Part shown: positions 26,913-35,594 of the stretch, in pieces
Position numbering within the stretch: the first letter of the stretch is position 1
Layout of the letters: each line of letters starts with the position of its first letter
Assembly (NCBI RefSeq): GCF_001591605.1
Contig: NZ_BCVF01000013.1
Coordinates: forward strand, 1 to 64,000
Source: Bacillus badius NBRC 15713
Lineage (GTDB): Bacteria; Bacillota; Bacilli; Bacillales; Domibacillaceae
DNA length: 64,000 nucleotides
Direction of reading: 5' to 3'
Made by a program: the position numbers and the translations under genes
The notes under the pieces: model-generated
Seen by the model: the letters and a program-made list of their open reading frames with translations, nothing else
What the model was told of the DNA's origin: nothing
Databases searched by the model: none

Positions 26913-27428
26913 TTACTTTTCGTTTTTAGGTGCTAATACTAAGAACATACTGCGGCCGTCCATTTTCGGCTTCGTTTCCACAGTAGCTACTTCTTGACAA
27001 GCTTCAGCAAAACGATCGAGTACGCGTTGGCCGATTTCTTTATGAGTGATCGCGCGTCCTTTAAAGCGAATAGAAGCTTTCACCTTGTCGCCTTTTTCCA
27101 AAAACTTGATCGCATTGCGCAATTTTGTGTTAAAATCATGTTCCTCGATTGTCGGGCTGAGACGCACTTCTTTCAAGTTAATGATTTTTTGATTTTTACG
27201 CGCTTCTTTTTCTTTCTTCTGCTGTTCGAACTTAAACTTGCCGTAATCCATAATACGGGCAACCGGCGGTTTTGCATTCGGCGCAACAAGCACAAGATCA
27301 AGGTTAACGCGTCCGGCAATTTCGAGCGCTTCGTTCTTTGACTTAACACCAAGCTGCTCTCCATTTTGGTCGATCAGACGAACTTCACGGGAGCGAATCC
27401 CCTCGTTTACAAACATATCTTTGCTAAT
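26913..27428 (-). CDS. infC: Translation initiation factor IF-3
   Basis: A factor of about 171 residues that binds the 30S subunit and enforces correct start-codon choice. The N-domain (about 1-75; [20 protein letters not shown]), the linker and the C-domain ([27 protein letters not shown]) are intact. GGAGGTGG is followed by ATT ATT AGC AAA GAT ATG. By comparison with Bacillus/Geobacillus IF-3 (ISKD- or MSKD- start), initiation at the AUU at 27428 is most likely, so that IF-3 can repress its own message. The ATG at 27416 lacks proper spacing. Confidence 0.95.
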   Translation of the reverse strand: MSKDMFVNEGIRSREVRLIDQNGEQLGVKSKNEALEIAGRVNLDLVLVAPNAKPPVARIMDYGKFKFEQQKKEKEARKNQKIINLKEVRLSPTIEEHDFNTKLRNAIKFLEKGDKVKASIRFKGRAITHKEIGQRVLDRFAEACQEVATVETKPKMDGRSMFLVLAPKNEK

Positions 27429-27507
27429 AATGAGCCACCTCCAAGGTTTTTAAGAATAAACGTTTCTATTCCGGAATACACAATATCGGCAATTGGTGTT
27501 TTCGCGC

Positions 27508-27650
27508 AATAAAAAATGCGGGTATGATCGCATACCCGCATTAAACAGCACAAACATGCTATTTATCATTACGTTCAAACCTGCCAACTGCCTGTGCGTC
27601 AATCAGGTGAGAAGCGGGTGCTTCTACTTCACACTGTATATTCTGTTCAC
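27508..27650 (-). ncRNA. L20 leader (transcription attenuator of infC operon)
   Basis: About 220 bases lie between the promoter and infC. The RNA contains a terminator ATGCGGGTATG/CATACCCGCAT (27516-27541) followed by TTTTTT. An upstream GAAGCACCCGCTTC hairpin (around 27610-27625) has an ACCCGC that can instead pair with the GCGGGT of the terminator. ACCTG...CAGGT pairing completes an L20-binding-like fold. This matches the known L20 autoregulatory leader of Bacillus. The remaining bases to 27431 hold no gene. Confidence 0.85.
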
Positions 27651-27656
27651 CATAGC

Positions 27657-27685
27657 ATTATATCATAACGAATATTCTTCGTCAA
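27657..27685 (-). promoter_or_regulatory. Sigma-A promoter of infC-rpmI-rplT
   Basis: TTGACG (27680-27685), a 17-base spacer and a perfect TATAAT (27657-27662) on the minus strand. Confidence 0.85.
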
Positions 27686-27755
27686 CTCATCGAAAGCAAT
27701 TCAACAGAAATAATTCTAACAAAATTTCTTCAAATAAGCAACACCTTTTTAAAAG

Positions 27756-29696
27756 TTATGCTTTTTTTGCTTCCTTTTTAATCATTTCCACAAAGTCTCC
27801 AAAAGCAACTGTTTCTGATTTTTGCTCTCCATATTTCCGGACGTTCACAGCATTCGTTTCAATTTCCTTATCGCCGACAACGAGCATATACGGCGTTTTT
27901 TGCATTTGTGCTTCACGGATTTTGTAACCGATCTTCTCATCACGGATGTCAAGCTCTACTCGAATGCCAGCTGCCTGCAGCTTTTCTTGCACTTCTTTCG
28001 CATAATCAAGATGAACGTCGACAGATACCGGAATCACTTGTACCTGTACCGGGGCAAGCCACGTTGGGAAAGCTCCCTTATATTCTTCGATTAAGAAAGC
28101 GACAAAACGCTCCATTGTAGAAACAACACCGCGGTGAATAACAACCGGACGATGCGGCTTGCCGTCTTCACCAATATAAGTTAAGTCAAATCTTTCCGGC
28201 AGCAAGAAGTCTAACTGGACGGTAGAGAGCGTTTCTTCTTTGCCCAGCGCTGTTTTCACTTGGACATCAAGCTTCGGACCGTAGAAGGCCGCTTCTCCCT
28301 CTGCTTCAAAGTAATCAAGCTCCATTTCATCCATTGCTTCCTTAAGCATGCTTTGCGCTTTGTTCCACATTTCATCGTCATCGTAATATTTCTCGGTATC
28401 TTCCGGATCACGGTAAGATAAGCGGAAGGAGTAATCATTCAAGTCAAAGTCTTTGTATACTTCCAAAATTAAATGGACCACCCGCTTGAATTCGTCTTTA
28501 ATTTGATCCGGGCGGACGAAAACGTGTGCATCGTTCAATGTCATGCCGCGCACCCGCTGCAAGCCGGAGAGCGCTCCTGACATTTCATAGCGGTGCATCG
28601 TGCCAAGCTCTGCAATACGGATTGGCAGCTCGCGATAAGAGTGAATGCCGTTTTTATAAATCATCATATGATGCGGGCAGTTCATCGGACGCAGCACGAG
28701 CTGTTCGTTGTCCATATCCATTACCGGGAACATATTTTCTTGATAGTGATCCCAGTGGCCGCTCGTTTTATACAGCTCCACGCTTCCCATTACCGGCGTA
28801 TATACATGGTGATAGCCTAGGCTTTCTTCCTTGTCGACAATGTAACGCTCAATAATGCGGCGGATCGTTGCCCCTTTCGGCAGCCACATCGGCAGGCCTT
28901 GACCAACCTTTTGCGAGTTCATGAACAGGTCAAGCTCTTTGCCGATTTTACGGTGATCGCGCTCTTTTGCTTCTTCAAGCATTTTCAAATGGTTGTCCAA
29001 GTCTTCTTTTTTGAAGAAGGCTGTACCATAAATACGCTGCAGCATTTTATTGTCACTATTGCCGCGCCAATACGCCCCCGCGATGCTCAGCAGCTTGAAT
29101 TCCTTAATTTTGTTGGTGGATGGCACATGTACGCCGCGGCACAAATCAAAAAACTCGCCTTGTTCATAAATAGTTACTGTTTCATCTTCCGGAATCGCAT
29201 CAATTAACTCAATTTTATACTCGTCACCGATCTTTTCGTATAATTCTTTCGCCTCATTGCGGCTTACTTCTTTGCGGACGACTTCTAAGTTTTCACCGAT
29301 AATCTTTTTCATTTCTTTTTCGATTTTCGGCAAATCTTCTGGTGTAATGGATTCATCTAAATCGATGTCATAATAGAATCCGCCTTCGATGACCGGTCCA
29401 ACACCCAGCTTGACTTTGTCCTGGCCGTACAGACGTTTAACCGCCTGAGCCATTAGGTGAGCCGTGCTATGGCGCAAGATTTCAAGCGCGTCTTCATGAT
29501 CCGGCGTAACGATCTCCAGGCTGCCGCTTTTTTCGATCGGCGTGCGCAGATCAAGCAGCTGGCCATCCACTTTTCCAGCCAGCGCTTTCTTTCTTAAGCC
29601 CGGGCTGATGGACTGGGCAATTTCTTCTGTAGTTGTTCCTTTCGGAAATTCCTTGACTGATCCATCAGGAAAGGTAATATTCAGCATTTCAGACAT
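27756..29696 (-). CDS. thrS: Threonine-tRNA ligase
   Basis: A 646-residue class II synthetase charging tRNA-Thr. Domains: TGS (about 1-63), editing domain with [11 protein letters not shown] (about 71-81), catalytic core (about 240-535; [10 protein letters not shown], zinc Cys/His) and anticodon domain (about 540-640). The ATG at 29696 lies 8 bases after AAGGAG; an upstream GTG would sit in that site. Preceded by a T-box leader, so expression rises when threonine is scarce. The dnaI-thrS interval lacks the ytxC gene found in B. subtilis. Confidence 0.98.
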   Translation of the reverse strand: MSEMLNITFPDGSVKEFPKGTTTEEIAQSISPGLRKKALAGKVDGQLLDLRTPIEKSGSLEIVTPDHEDALEILRHSTAHLMAQAVKRLYGQDKVKLGVGPVIEGGFYYDIDLDESITPEDLPKIEKEMKKIIGENLEVVRKEVSRNEAKELYEKIGDEYKIELIDAIPEDETVTIYEQGEFFDLCRGVHVPSTNKIKEFKLLSIAGAYWRGNSDNKMLQRIYGTAFFKKEDLDNHLKMLEEAKERDHRKIGKELDLFMNSQKVGQGLPMWLPKGATIRRIIERYIVDKEESLGYHHVYTPVMGSVELYKTSGHWDHYQENMFPVMDMDNEQLVLRPMNCPHHMMIYKNGIHSYRELPIRIAELGTMHRYEMSGALSGLQRVRGMTLNDAHVFVRPDQIKDEFKRVVHLILEVYKDFDLNDYSFRLSYRDPEDTEKYYDDDEMWNKAQSMLKEAMDEMELDYFEAEGEAAFYGPKLDVQVKTALGKEETLSTVQLDFLLPERFDLTYIGEDGKPHRPVVIHRGVVSTMERFVAFLIEEYKGAFPTWLAPVQVQVIPVSVDVHLDYAKEVQEKLQAAGIRVELDIRDEKIGYKIREAQMQKTPYMLVVGDKEIETNAVNVRKYGEQKSETVAFGDFVEMIKKEAKKA

Positions 29697-29723
29697 TCTT
29701 AACACTCCTTAGTTTTTTGACAA

Positions 29724-29990
29724 AATAAAAAACCCCGTCCTTCAATAACGAAGGGACGAGGTTTAATTCGCGATTCCACCCTACTTTTCAACAAAAATGT
29801 TGAAATCTCCAGATCAGATAACGGCTGCTGCCGTCGGTCCATTACTGGCATTGCTGCGTTCACGGCCGAAGTTCAAAGGCGGTAAGCACAATCTTCGTGT
29901 TAGGAAAGTTTCAGCCTTGCTCTCCCTCTCTGGAAACCGTAAGAAAATGCTCATGTCCTTATCAACACTTGTGACACTATTTACATGTAT
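29724..29990 (-). ncRNA. T-box leader of thrS
   Basis: The hallmark AGGGTGGAATCGCG (29769-29782, minus strand) lies before a terminator AAACCTCGTCC/GGACGGGGTTT with a T-run (29724-29764). A long Stem I region with AGAGAGGGAGAGCAAGGCTG follows upstream. An ACC codon (29881-29883) on the 3' side of Stem I is a candidate threonine specifier, not proven. Uncharged tRNA-Thr would stabilise the antiterminator. Confidence 0.93.
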
Positions 29991-29996
29991 GTCCGT

Positions 29997-30025
29997 ATTA
30001 TATGCCTTGACTATTTAAAAATCAA
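29997..30025 (-). promoter_or_regulatory. Sigma-A promoter of thrS
   Basis: TTGATT (30020-30025), 17-base spacer, perfect TATAAT (29997-30002) on the minus strand, just upstream of the T-box. Confidence 0.8.
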
Positions 30026-30037
30026 TAGGCTCGCTCT

Positions 30038-30970
30038 TTATTTTCGCCGATTGATCCCCTTCATCTCAACAGGCACCGTCAAAAACTTGATCCGCTCCAT
30101 TACCCGCTTCGCCTTCATCTCTTCCTTCTCGCCCCGCTGGGAATGAGCCAAATGATGCTGAAGTTCCTCATAGCTGAAATTAGAAGTGAAGAAAGTTGGC
30201 AGCCCCTCCAGCATGCGGAATTGCAAAATCGTTCCGAGAATCTCATCACGCATCCAGCTGGACATTGCTTCAGCACCAATATCGTCAATCATCAATACAG
30301 GCGCTTTCTTCACGACTTCAAGTTTTTCATTTAGGGATTGATCGTTGAGAGATTGTTTCATCTCACGGATAAACTCTGGAAAATAAACGATTAAGGACGA
30401 AATATTTACATTAGCCAGTTCATTAGCAATAGCCCCTAATAAATAAGATTTCCCAACCCCAAACGCACCGTGAATAAATAACCCTTTTGCTTCTCCGCCT
30501 TTAGCGTATTTCTGCGTAAAATGCTCTGCCAGCTCAATAGCCTGCCACCGGCCGGAATCCCCTAAATCAAGATTAGAAAAGTCGGCACTCAAAATATCTT
30601 TCGGGACATACAAACTGTTGATCAGCTTTTCATTTTTTCTTTGCTCATCATCGCGCACCTTCCGCGGGCAGCGATGGTAATCGATATCGATCCCTCCGCG
30701 CCGCCAGACCAGCTTCGGTTCAAATCCCTGCATCACATTGATGCATTCCCGTAAATTTGGGCACTTCTCGCAACCAAAGCTTTGCGTTTTATATTCATAG
30801 AGCTTCATCAGATTTTTATCAAGCACATCCGGCGTGATTTGCTGTTGATGCTCAAGCAAAAACGACCGAACAGCCGGATCGTTTAAAATTTCCTGGCGCG
30901 TTTGTTCATACCGGGTTTTAAAATCCGGTGATTTCGTCAGTTTATTTAACGTTTCATCTATTCGTTTCAT
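30038..30970 (-). CDS. dnaI: Primosomal protein DnaI, helicase loader
   Basis: A 310-residue AAA+ ATPase that loads the replicative helicase DnaC onto DNA. The N-terminal domain has the zinc-binding Cys cluster CEKCPNLREC (about 73-82) used to bind helicase. The C-terminal ATPase has Walker A GAFGVGKSY (about 170-178) and Walker B VLMIDDIGAE. The gene overlaps the 3' end of dnaB by 17 bases, the usual Bacillus arrangement. Confidence 0.97.
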   Translation of the reverse strand: MKRIDETLNKLTKSPDFKTRYEQTRQEILNDPAVRSFLLEHQQQITPDVLDKNLMKLYEYKTQSFGCEKCPNLRECINVMQGFEPKLVWRRGGIDIDYHRCPRKVRDDEQRKNEKLINSLYVPKDILSADFSNLDLGDSGRWQAIELAEHFTQKYAKGGEAKGLFIHGAFGVGKSYLLGAIANELANVNISSLIVYFPEFIREMKQSLNDQSLNEKLEVVKKAPVLMIDDIGAEAMSSWMRDEILGTILQFRMLEGLPTFFTSNFSYEELQHHLAHSQRGEKEEMKAKRVMERIKFLTVPVEMKGINRRK

Positions 30971-32366
30971 GATTGTTTGTCACCTGCCTTTTTAATCGTC
31001 TGTTTTTCAGCCGCTCTTCCAGCTCTTTTCGCTTAGCTTCCAATTCCTCATTCGTTTCGGAAGGCGTCTCGACGGCCTGATCGTCCTCATGGAACCAGTC
31101 GGGCAGCTTCTCTGTACGGATCACTTTCTGTTTGGGACTTTGCTTGTTCTTGGCCCATTCCGTATATTGACGATGCTCTTTTTTAGCGAGTTCCATTGCT
31201 TCTGTGACAGTTTTTACTTTTTTGCGGGCCCAGTGGGAAGCAATTTTCTCCACATAGCTTTTTGTCAGCTTCATATCTGTTTTCAGCATGACGTATTCAA
31301 TAAGCACATTTACGACGCCGGCCGGCAGTTTATATTGAAAGAGTACACCTTCAATTACCTGCATGTCCGCGCTTGATGGCTGGCTTCCGGAAATGTCAAT
31401 CAATCTTTGGCGCGGCGATACGGTTTCTAAATAATGGATCAGTTCTTCCTCTTTTGTCGACGGTTCGCTTTGAATTGTACGGAGCGCTTCTGGCTGGGAC
31501 AAATAAATCAGCTCAGGCAACTTTTCATTTCTCTCCAGCTGATACCAGTCACGAGCCGCTTTGCGCAGCACCTCGATGTCAATCTCATCTTTTTCGTCGA
31601 CTGACGTAAGCAATAGGTTTTTCATTTCAAGCGGTTCTATTCCATATAAATGAGCGAGCTTTACGATCGTTTCCTTCACAGAAGGCGTGATAGCTGACTT
31701 CGATACCATTACGCCTTGAAGAGAGCTTTCCAGCAGGCTAAAATCAAATTGCTCCATTTTTAGCGGCACACCGGTCCTATCCGGCTGAGACATAAAGAGC
31801 TTGTCCTCTGAAAGCAGACTGCTTTCCATCACTTCACGGTCCATTGGCGGCGTGCCGGCAGAAAATACTTCCTGAAAATCTTTTGTAATCTCTGTATGGT
31901 CCTCTGTGCAGACAATATCATCTGAAAAAAACTCTTTTAATCTTAAAAAATGTGAACGGCCTATTTTTCGATACAGAAAAACGTTAAGCATGCCGTCATT
32001 AAAAAATTGTTCCGGCGTAAGAGGCGACTGCAGTTCATAAACAAATTCACGCAGTTCGCCATTTTTTCGAATAAACGTTTTTAATAAGCCAAGGGCCTCC
32101 AGCTTCAAACGGGCTTCATAAATATCCTGAAGGTTTTTATCCAGAAAATTCATCAAATGATAATGGTTAGCTGTCGCAGAGCGCAGCCGATTTTCTTCCA
32201 CTTCCGCCCACAATGTCATATATAAGCTGAAGCATGTTGACCCAAGAAGCGGCTGGTACAAAAACGTTAAGATGCGCCGGTCTGTCTCGTGAAGAATGCC
32301 ATTCAGACAAACGATGTACTCATCCACCGGCTGTATTTCGTTCCAATGTCTTTTCATGTTAACCAT
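30954..32366 (-). CDS. dnaB: Replication initiation and membrane attachment protein DnaB
   Basis: A 470-residue Firmicutes-specific primosome protein that, with DnaD and DnaI, loads the helicase at oriC and at restart sites. The N-terminal DnaB domain begins HWNEIQPVDEYIV and contains YQPLLGSTCFSLYMTLWAEV; the C-terminal DnaD-like module spans about 320-400 (VLIEYVMLKTDMKLTKSYVE). A charged tail follows. The first ATG has AAAGG close upstream. Lies between nrdR and dnaI as in B. subtilis. Confidence 0.96.
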   Translation of the reverse strand: MVNMKRHWNEIQPVDEYIVCLNGILHETDRRILTFLYQPLLGSTCFSLYMTLWAEVEENRLRSATANHYHLMNFLDKNLQDIYEARLKLEALGLLKTFIRKNGELREFVYELQSPLTPEQFFNDGMLNVFLYRKIGRSHFLRLKEFFSDDIVCTEDHTEITKDFQEVFSAGTPPMDREVMESSLLSEDKLFMSQPDRTGVPLKMEQFDFSLLESSLQGVMVSKSAITPSVKETIVKLAHLYGIEPLEMKNLLLTSVDEKDEIDIEVLRKAARDWYQLERNEKLPELIYLSQPEALRTIQSEPSTKEEELIHYLETVSPRQRLIDISGSQPSSADMQVIEGVLFQYKLPAGVVNVLIEYVMLKTDMKLTKSYVEKIASHWARKKVKTVTEAMELAKKEHRQYTEWAKNKQSPKQKVIRTEKLPDWFHEDDQAVETPSETNEELEAKRKELEERLKNRRLKRQVTNNHETNR

Positions 32367-32442
32367 CTAACCTTTCAGTGTTGAAACTTCTAATGCTGAC
32401 CGATGAAAAAAAGCTAGAGAACGGGTCGTTGCCTCCAGCTTG

Positions 32443-32901
32443 CTATTCTTCTTTCTTTATCAATTCTTTCAATTCATCTAAAAACACATTAATATCCTTA
32501 AACTGTCGATAGACAGAGGCAAAGCGCACATAGGCGACCTCATCAATAGCGGCCAGCCGGTCCATCACCATTTCGCCAACCTTCTCCGATTGGATTTCCG
32601 AAAAACCGCAGCTTCTAATTTCTTTCTCGACGTCCATTGTTAGTTTTTCAAGCTGTTCGAGCGACACAGGGCGCTTTTCACAGGCCTTGATTAACCCGCG
32701 CAACAGCTTTTCTCGATTAAATTCTTCTCTCGTGCCTTCTTTCTTAACGACAATCAGCGGAAGGTCCTCCACTTTTTCAAACGTCGTAAACCGATAAGCA
32801 CAAGATTCACATTCGCGGCGCCTGCGGATGGAGCGTGCCTCGTCCACAGGCCTTGAATCAATTACACGGGTGCCATTATGCTGGCAGGCCGGACATTTCA
32901 T
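32443..32901 (-). CDS. nrdR: Transcriptional repressor NrdR
   Basis: A 152-residue ATP/dATP-sensing repressor of ribonucleotide reductase genes. The N-terminal zinc ribbon is CPAC (3-6) and CESC (31-34); the ATP-cone domain spans about 49-139 ([20 protein letters not shown]). Full length. It is the first gene of nrdR-dnaB-dnaI. Confidence 0.98.
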   Translation of the reverse strand: MKCPACQHNGTRVIDSRPVDEARSIRRRRECESCAYRFTTFEKVEDLPLIVVKKEGTREEFNREKLLRGLIKACEKRPVSLEQLEKLTMDVEKEIRSCGFSEIQSEKVGEMVMDRLAAIDEVAYVRFASVYRQFKDINVFLDELKELIKKEE

Positions 32902-32987
32902 TCTACCAACTCCGATTCTAAATTAATTACTCTCATCATATTAAAAAGAAGCAAAATGCACAAGGCACTATATCCCGTAAATAAATG

Positions 32988-33020
32988 AAAGAGGTGTATG
33001 CCTGCGCATACACCTCTTTT
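32988..33020 (-). terminator. Terminator of speD
   Basis: AAAGAGGTGTATGC pairs with GCATACACCTCTTT around CTGC, directly at the speD stop codon. The minus-strand tail (CATTTATTT) is moderately T-rich. Confidence 0.75.
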
Positions 33021-33397
33021 TATAACACACTTGCTTCTTGCTTCATTTGTACAGGGCCCATTCCCCGAGGCATTTCCATTTTTTCTTGTGTCTGTGCCTC
33101 CAGCGCCTCTGCAATGTAGTTGGCTGCAATATTCGGATCAAGATCCCCGCAAGTATATACATCAATGCTTGCGTAGCCATGCTCTGGAAAGCTGTGAATG
33201 GTTAAATGAGATTCAGAAATGATGACAACTCCACTTACGCCTTGAGGGGCGAATTTGTGAAACGCCACTTCCCGGATTTCAGCACCTGATTTCAATGCAG
33301 CATCCACAAAGATTTGTTCAATTGTTTCCATATCATTCAATTTTTCAAGATTGCAGCCCCAAAGTTCTGCAATTACGTGACGACCCATAGTATCCAT
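33020..33397 (-). CDS. speD: S-adenosylmethionine decarboxylase proenzyme
   Basis: A 125-residue proenzyme that cleaves itself before Ser63 to make a pyruvoyl cofactor and then decarboxylates SAM for spermidine synthesis. Ser63, His68 and Cys83 are all in place ([13 protein letters not shown] and YTCGD), the same positions as the Thermotoga prototype. GGGGG ends 8 bases before the ATG; it takes part in possible leader pairings described separately. Monocistronic, with its own promoter and terminator. Confidence 0.98.
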   Translation of the reverse strand: MDTMGRHVIAELWGCNLEKLNDMETIEQIFVDAALKSGAEIREVAFHKFAPQGVSGVVIISESHLTIHSFPEHGYASIDVYTCGDLDPNIAANYIAEALEAQTQEKMEMPRGMGPVQMKQEASVL

Positions 33398-33403
33398 GAT
33401 CGC

Positions 33404-33499
33404 TTCCCCCTTTTACAATTTTTAGAATATTCGTTGTAAAAGTATAACCACCACGGGGGAAAGTTAGTCCGAAGAGGTCCTAACCCTTTAAGCGGTTAT
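33404..33499 (-). promoter_or_regulatory. Structured 5' leader of speD, candidate regulatory RNA
   Basis: The minus-strand RNA can form an outer 8-base helix, AUAACCGC (33492-33499) with GUGGUUAU (33444-33451), enclosing an inner hairpin GUUAG/CUAAC (33480-33484 with 33463-33467). Next, CUUUUACAA and UUGUAAAAG (33434-33442 and 33410-33418) form a 9-base hairpin ending at the ribosome site. An unpaired UUCCCCC (33455-33461) is complementary to GGGGGAA of the ribosome site (33404-33410). I know no named family with this layout. Confidence 0.5.
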
Positions 33500-33515
33500 T
33501 TATTTCACGAAGATT

Positions 33516-33544
33516 AGTATACTGTGAACAGTTTCATTTTGCAA
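33516..33544 (-). promoter_or_regulatory. Sigma-A-type promoter of speD
   Basis: TTGCAA (33539-33544), 17-base spacer, TATACT (33516-33521) on the minus strand. Predicted start near 33509 leaves a leader of about 110 bases. The stretch 33545-33691 holds nothing else I can recognise. Confidence 0.7.
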
Positions 33545-33691
33545 TATCCCTTGAGACATTTTTCTTAAGGATTTTTCAGACGATTCTTCATACTATGAAC
33601 GTATGGTTAATAAATGATATTTTTTTCCACAATATTGGAGCAAGCAAAGACAACGAGCGGTTGAAACGCCAGCCGTTTATTTTCCCGACAC

Positions 33692-33734
33692 AAAACAAAG
33701 CCCCCAGAAAAGCGATCTGCGGGCTTTGTTTTAT
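33692..33734 (-). terminator. Terminator of gapB
   Basis: AAAACAAAGCCC pairs with GGGCTTTGTTTT around a 17-base loop, 36 bases after the gapB stop; T-rich tails occur on both strands. Confidence 0.88.
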
Positions 33735-33769
33735 TTCTGGCGGATTACAAGCAATCCGCTGTCGGTAAA

Positions 33770-34798
33770 TTAAGCAGTTACCTCAACTTTTTTTTTCATA
33801 TTCTCAGCGACATAGCTGACAAGGTCTACGACACGGCAAGAATAGCCCCACTCGTTGTCATACCAAGCTAGAACTTTGACCTTTGTTCCTTCCATGACGA
33901 TCGTTGACAAGCCGTCAATGATGGAGGAATGAGGGTTTGTATTAAAGTCAACAGATACTAATGGCTCTGTCGTAAATTCAATAATTCCTTTTAATGCACC
34001 TTGAGAAGCTTGAATAAATGCTTCATTTACTTCATCAACAGTTACTTCACGCTTTAAATCCACTACAAGGTCTACTAAAGAAACATTGGAAGTTGGAACG
34101 CGCAAAGCCATGCCATGAATTTTTCCTTTTAACTCAGGAAGCACAAGTGACAACGCTTTAGCTGCTCCTGTAGATGTCGGAATAATTGATTGAGCACATG
34201 CACGGGCACGGCGCAAATCTTTATGAGGGTTATCAATATTGTTTTGGTCATTTGTATAAGCATGAACAGTGGTCATCAAGCCGTTCTCAATGCCAAATGT
34301 ATCGTTAAGCACTTTTGCTACCGGAGCCAGGCAGTTTGTTGTACAAGAAGCGTTGGAAATTACTTCATGCTTTTCGATATCTAAATCATCTTGGTTTACA
34401 CCCATAACAATAGTAACATCTTCGTTTTTGCCTGGAGCTGTCAATACGACCTTTTGCGCCCCTGCTTCTAAATGAAGAGCCGCTTTCTCGCGAGCGTTGA
34501 ATTTACCTGTTGCTTCGATAACAATCTCGATGCCAAGCTCTTTCCAAGGAAGCTCACGCGGATCACGGTTGTTCACTAATTGAACACGTTTGCCATTTAC
34601 AATTAAAGCATTCTCTTCAATTTGAACATCTCCGTCAAATTTGCCATGGTTTGTGTCATACTTTATCAAATGAGCAAGCGTCTCCGCAGGATAGCTTGCG
34701 TTTACAGCAACAATATCAAACTTATCTTCTAAAATCGCTTTGCGGAAGACCATTCTTCCAATACGTCCAAATCCGTTAATTGCTACTTTCGCCTTCAT
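33770..34798 (-). CDS. gapB: Glyceraldehyde-3-phosphate dehydrogenase, gluconeogenic
   Basis: A 342-residue phosphorylating GAPDH. The Rossmann start INGFGRIGRM and the catalytic Cys in SNASCTTNCLAP are present. NASYPAETLAHLIKYDT replaces the acidic NAD-ribose region of GapA, as in the NADP-preferring GapB that works in gluconeogenesis. Its place between speD and coaE and the CcpN-type sites at its promoter both support GapB. TAGGAGGAG precedes the ATG. Confidence 0.95.
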   Translation of the reverse strand: MKAKVAINGFGRIGRMVFRKAILEDKFDIVAVNASYPAETLAHLIKYDTNHGKFDGDVQIEENALIVNGKRVQLVNNRDPRELPWKELGIEIVIEATGKFNAREKAALHLEAGAQKVVLTAPGKNEDVTIVMGVNQDDLDIEKHEVISNASCTTNCLAPVAKVLNDTFGIENGLMTTVHAYTNDQNNIDNPHKDLRRARACAQSIIPTSTGAAKALSLVLPELKGKIHGMALRVPTSNVSLVDLVVDLKREVTVDEVNEAFIQASQGALKGIIEFTTEPLVSVDFNTNPHSSIIDGLSTIVMEGTKVKVLAWYDNEWGYSCRVVDLVSYVAENMKKKVEVTA

Positions 34799-34823
34799 AA
34801 ACCGGCTCCTCCTATATAAATAA

Positions 34824-34867
34824 ATGTTATACTTAATTGTTTTTTTATCTGCAATTAGTATAACATA
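34824..34867 (-). promoter_or_regulatory. gapB promoter with two inverted CcpN-type operators
   Basis: On the minus strand TATGTTATACT (34857-34867) matches the CcpN consensus TRTGHYATAYW fully and contains the -10 TATACT. On the plus strand AATGTTATACT (34823-34833) matches 10 of 11 positions. The arms (34824-34839 and 34852-34866) form a long inverted repeat. The -35 is poor, as is usual for regulated promoters. CcpN represses gapB on glucose in B. subtilis. Confidence 0.65.
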
Positions 34868-34941
34868 TTTATCTCTAAGTGGAAGCCCAAAAACCTCAAA
34901 ATCATAAATTTAACTATTCAGAAAATAACACATTTGTTCTC

Positions 34942-35256
34942 CTAGTTTTGGCTGTTAAAATACACGCTTGTTGCAATAAGAGAAAGGTTATGAGCTACCC
35001 AGATGCCTGTCATCAAAAAAAACGAAAAAGAAATCCCGTCATAAATAATAATAATAGCCCAGGCAACCAGAAGAATAACTGACGTAGCATTCCAAGCAGC
35101 CGCTTTAGCCCGCGAAGCCACATGCTGCTGCCGCTCATCAAACCACCTCTTTTTCTTTCCAATAGACCGGTTAATAAAATAAACGATGACCGCTACCAAA
35201 ATACCGCCTAGTAAACCTGATAGGACGGTTAAAGCATTTGCCACTGTTTCATTCAA
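34942..35256 (-). CDS. Small membrane protein partnered with an XRE regulator
   Basis: About 104 residues with three or four hydrophobic helices. One helix (about 8-28) is followed by a basic/acidic loop KKKRWFDERQQHV, two more helices and NLSLIATSVYF. It resembles DUF2178-type proteins that often accompany small XRE regulators. AAGGAG lies 9 bases before the TTG at 35256; an ATG at 35265 directly abuts that site. The gene overlaps the regulator's stop codon by 8 bases, so the pair is coexpressed. Function unknown. Confidence 0.7.
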   Translation of the reverse strand: MNETVANALTVLSGLLGGILVAVIVYFINRSIGKKKRWFDERQQHVASRAKAAAWNATSVILLVAWAIIIIYDGISFSFFLMTGIWVAHNLSLIATSVYFNSQN

Positions 35257-35458
35257 TATTCTCATCTCCTTCAAAAATAAATAAATCTTCAATCGAACAA
35301 TTAAACACTTGAGCAAGCTTATGAGCTAAAACGAGAGAAGGATTATACTTTCCTTTCTCAAGAGAAATGACCGTTTGCCTCGATACATGCAGCTTTTTCG
35401 ATAGCTCCTCCTGGGTAATGCCGCTCTCTGTCCGCTTCTGGCGAATGTTATTTTTCAT
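35249..35458 (-). CDS. Small XRE-family transcriptional regulator
   Basis: A 69-residue single-domain Cro/CI-type repressor (KRTESGITQEELSKKLHVSR, then TVISLEKGKYNPSL). Such YozG-like proteins work as dimers on palindromes. Three copies of a 16-base palindrome overlap the promoter just upstream, so it most likely represses its own operon with the membrane protein. The pair interrupts the gapB-coaE neighbourhood. Confidence 0.9.
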   Translation of the reverse strand: MKNNIRQKRTESGITQEELSKKLHVSRQTVISLEKGKYNPSLVLAHKLAQVFNCSIEDLFIFEGDENIE

Positions 35459-35478
35459 TTGCCCTCCTTAATCCAATA

Positions 35479-35539
35479 GTAAAGTTAACTTTACGTAAAG
35501 TATACTTTACACGAACGACCTATGTCAAGTTAACTTTAC
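35479..35539 (-). promoter_or_regulatory. Promoter with triple palindromic operator of the XRE pair
   Basis: Two adjacent perfect 16-base palindromes, GTAAAGTTAACTTTAC (35479-35494) and GTAAAGTATACTTTAC (35495-35510), and a third copy with one change, GTCAAGTTAACTTTAC (35524-35539). The minus-strand promoter TTGACA (35523-35528) and TATACT (35499-35504), spacer 18, lies inside them. Confidence 0.85.
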
Positions 35540-35567
35540 AAGTATCCACTCAATAAAATGACTAATA

Positions 35568-35594
35568 AAAAAACCCGTCCATGCAGGACAGGTT
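35568..35594 (-). terminator. Terminator of the coaE operon
   Basis: AACCxGTCC/GGACxGGTT stem around TGCAT on the minus strand, followed by TTTTTTTA, overlapping the coaE stop codon. Confidence 0.8.

Noticed and set aside
27493-27927. 144-codon plus-strand open frame
   Set aside because: It overlaps the infC leader and the end of thrS and has no ribosome site or family resemblance.
29797-30018. 73-codon plus-strand open frame
   Set aside because: It lies wholly in the thrS T-box leader and promoter on the other strand.
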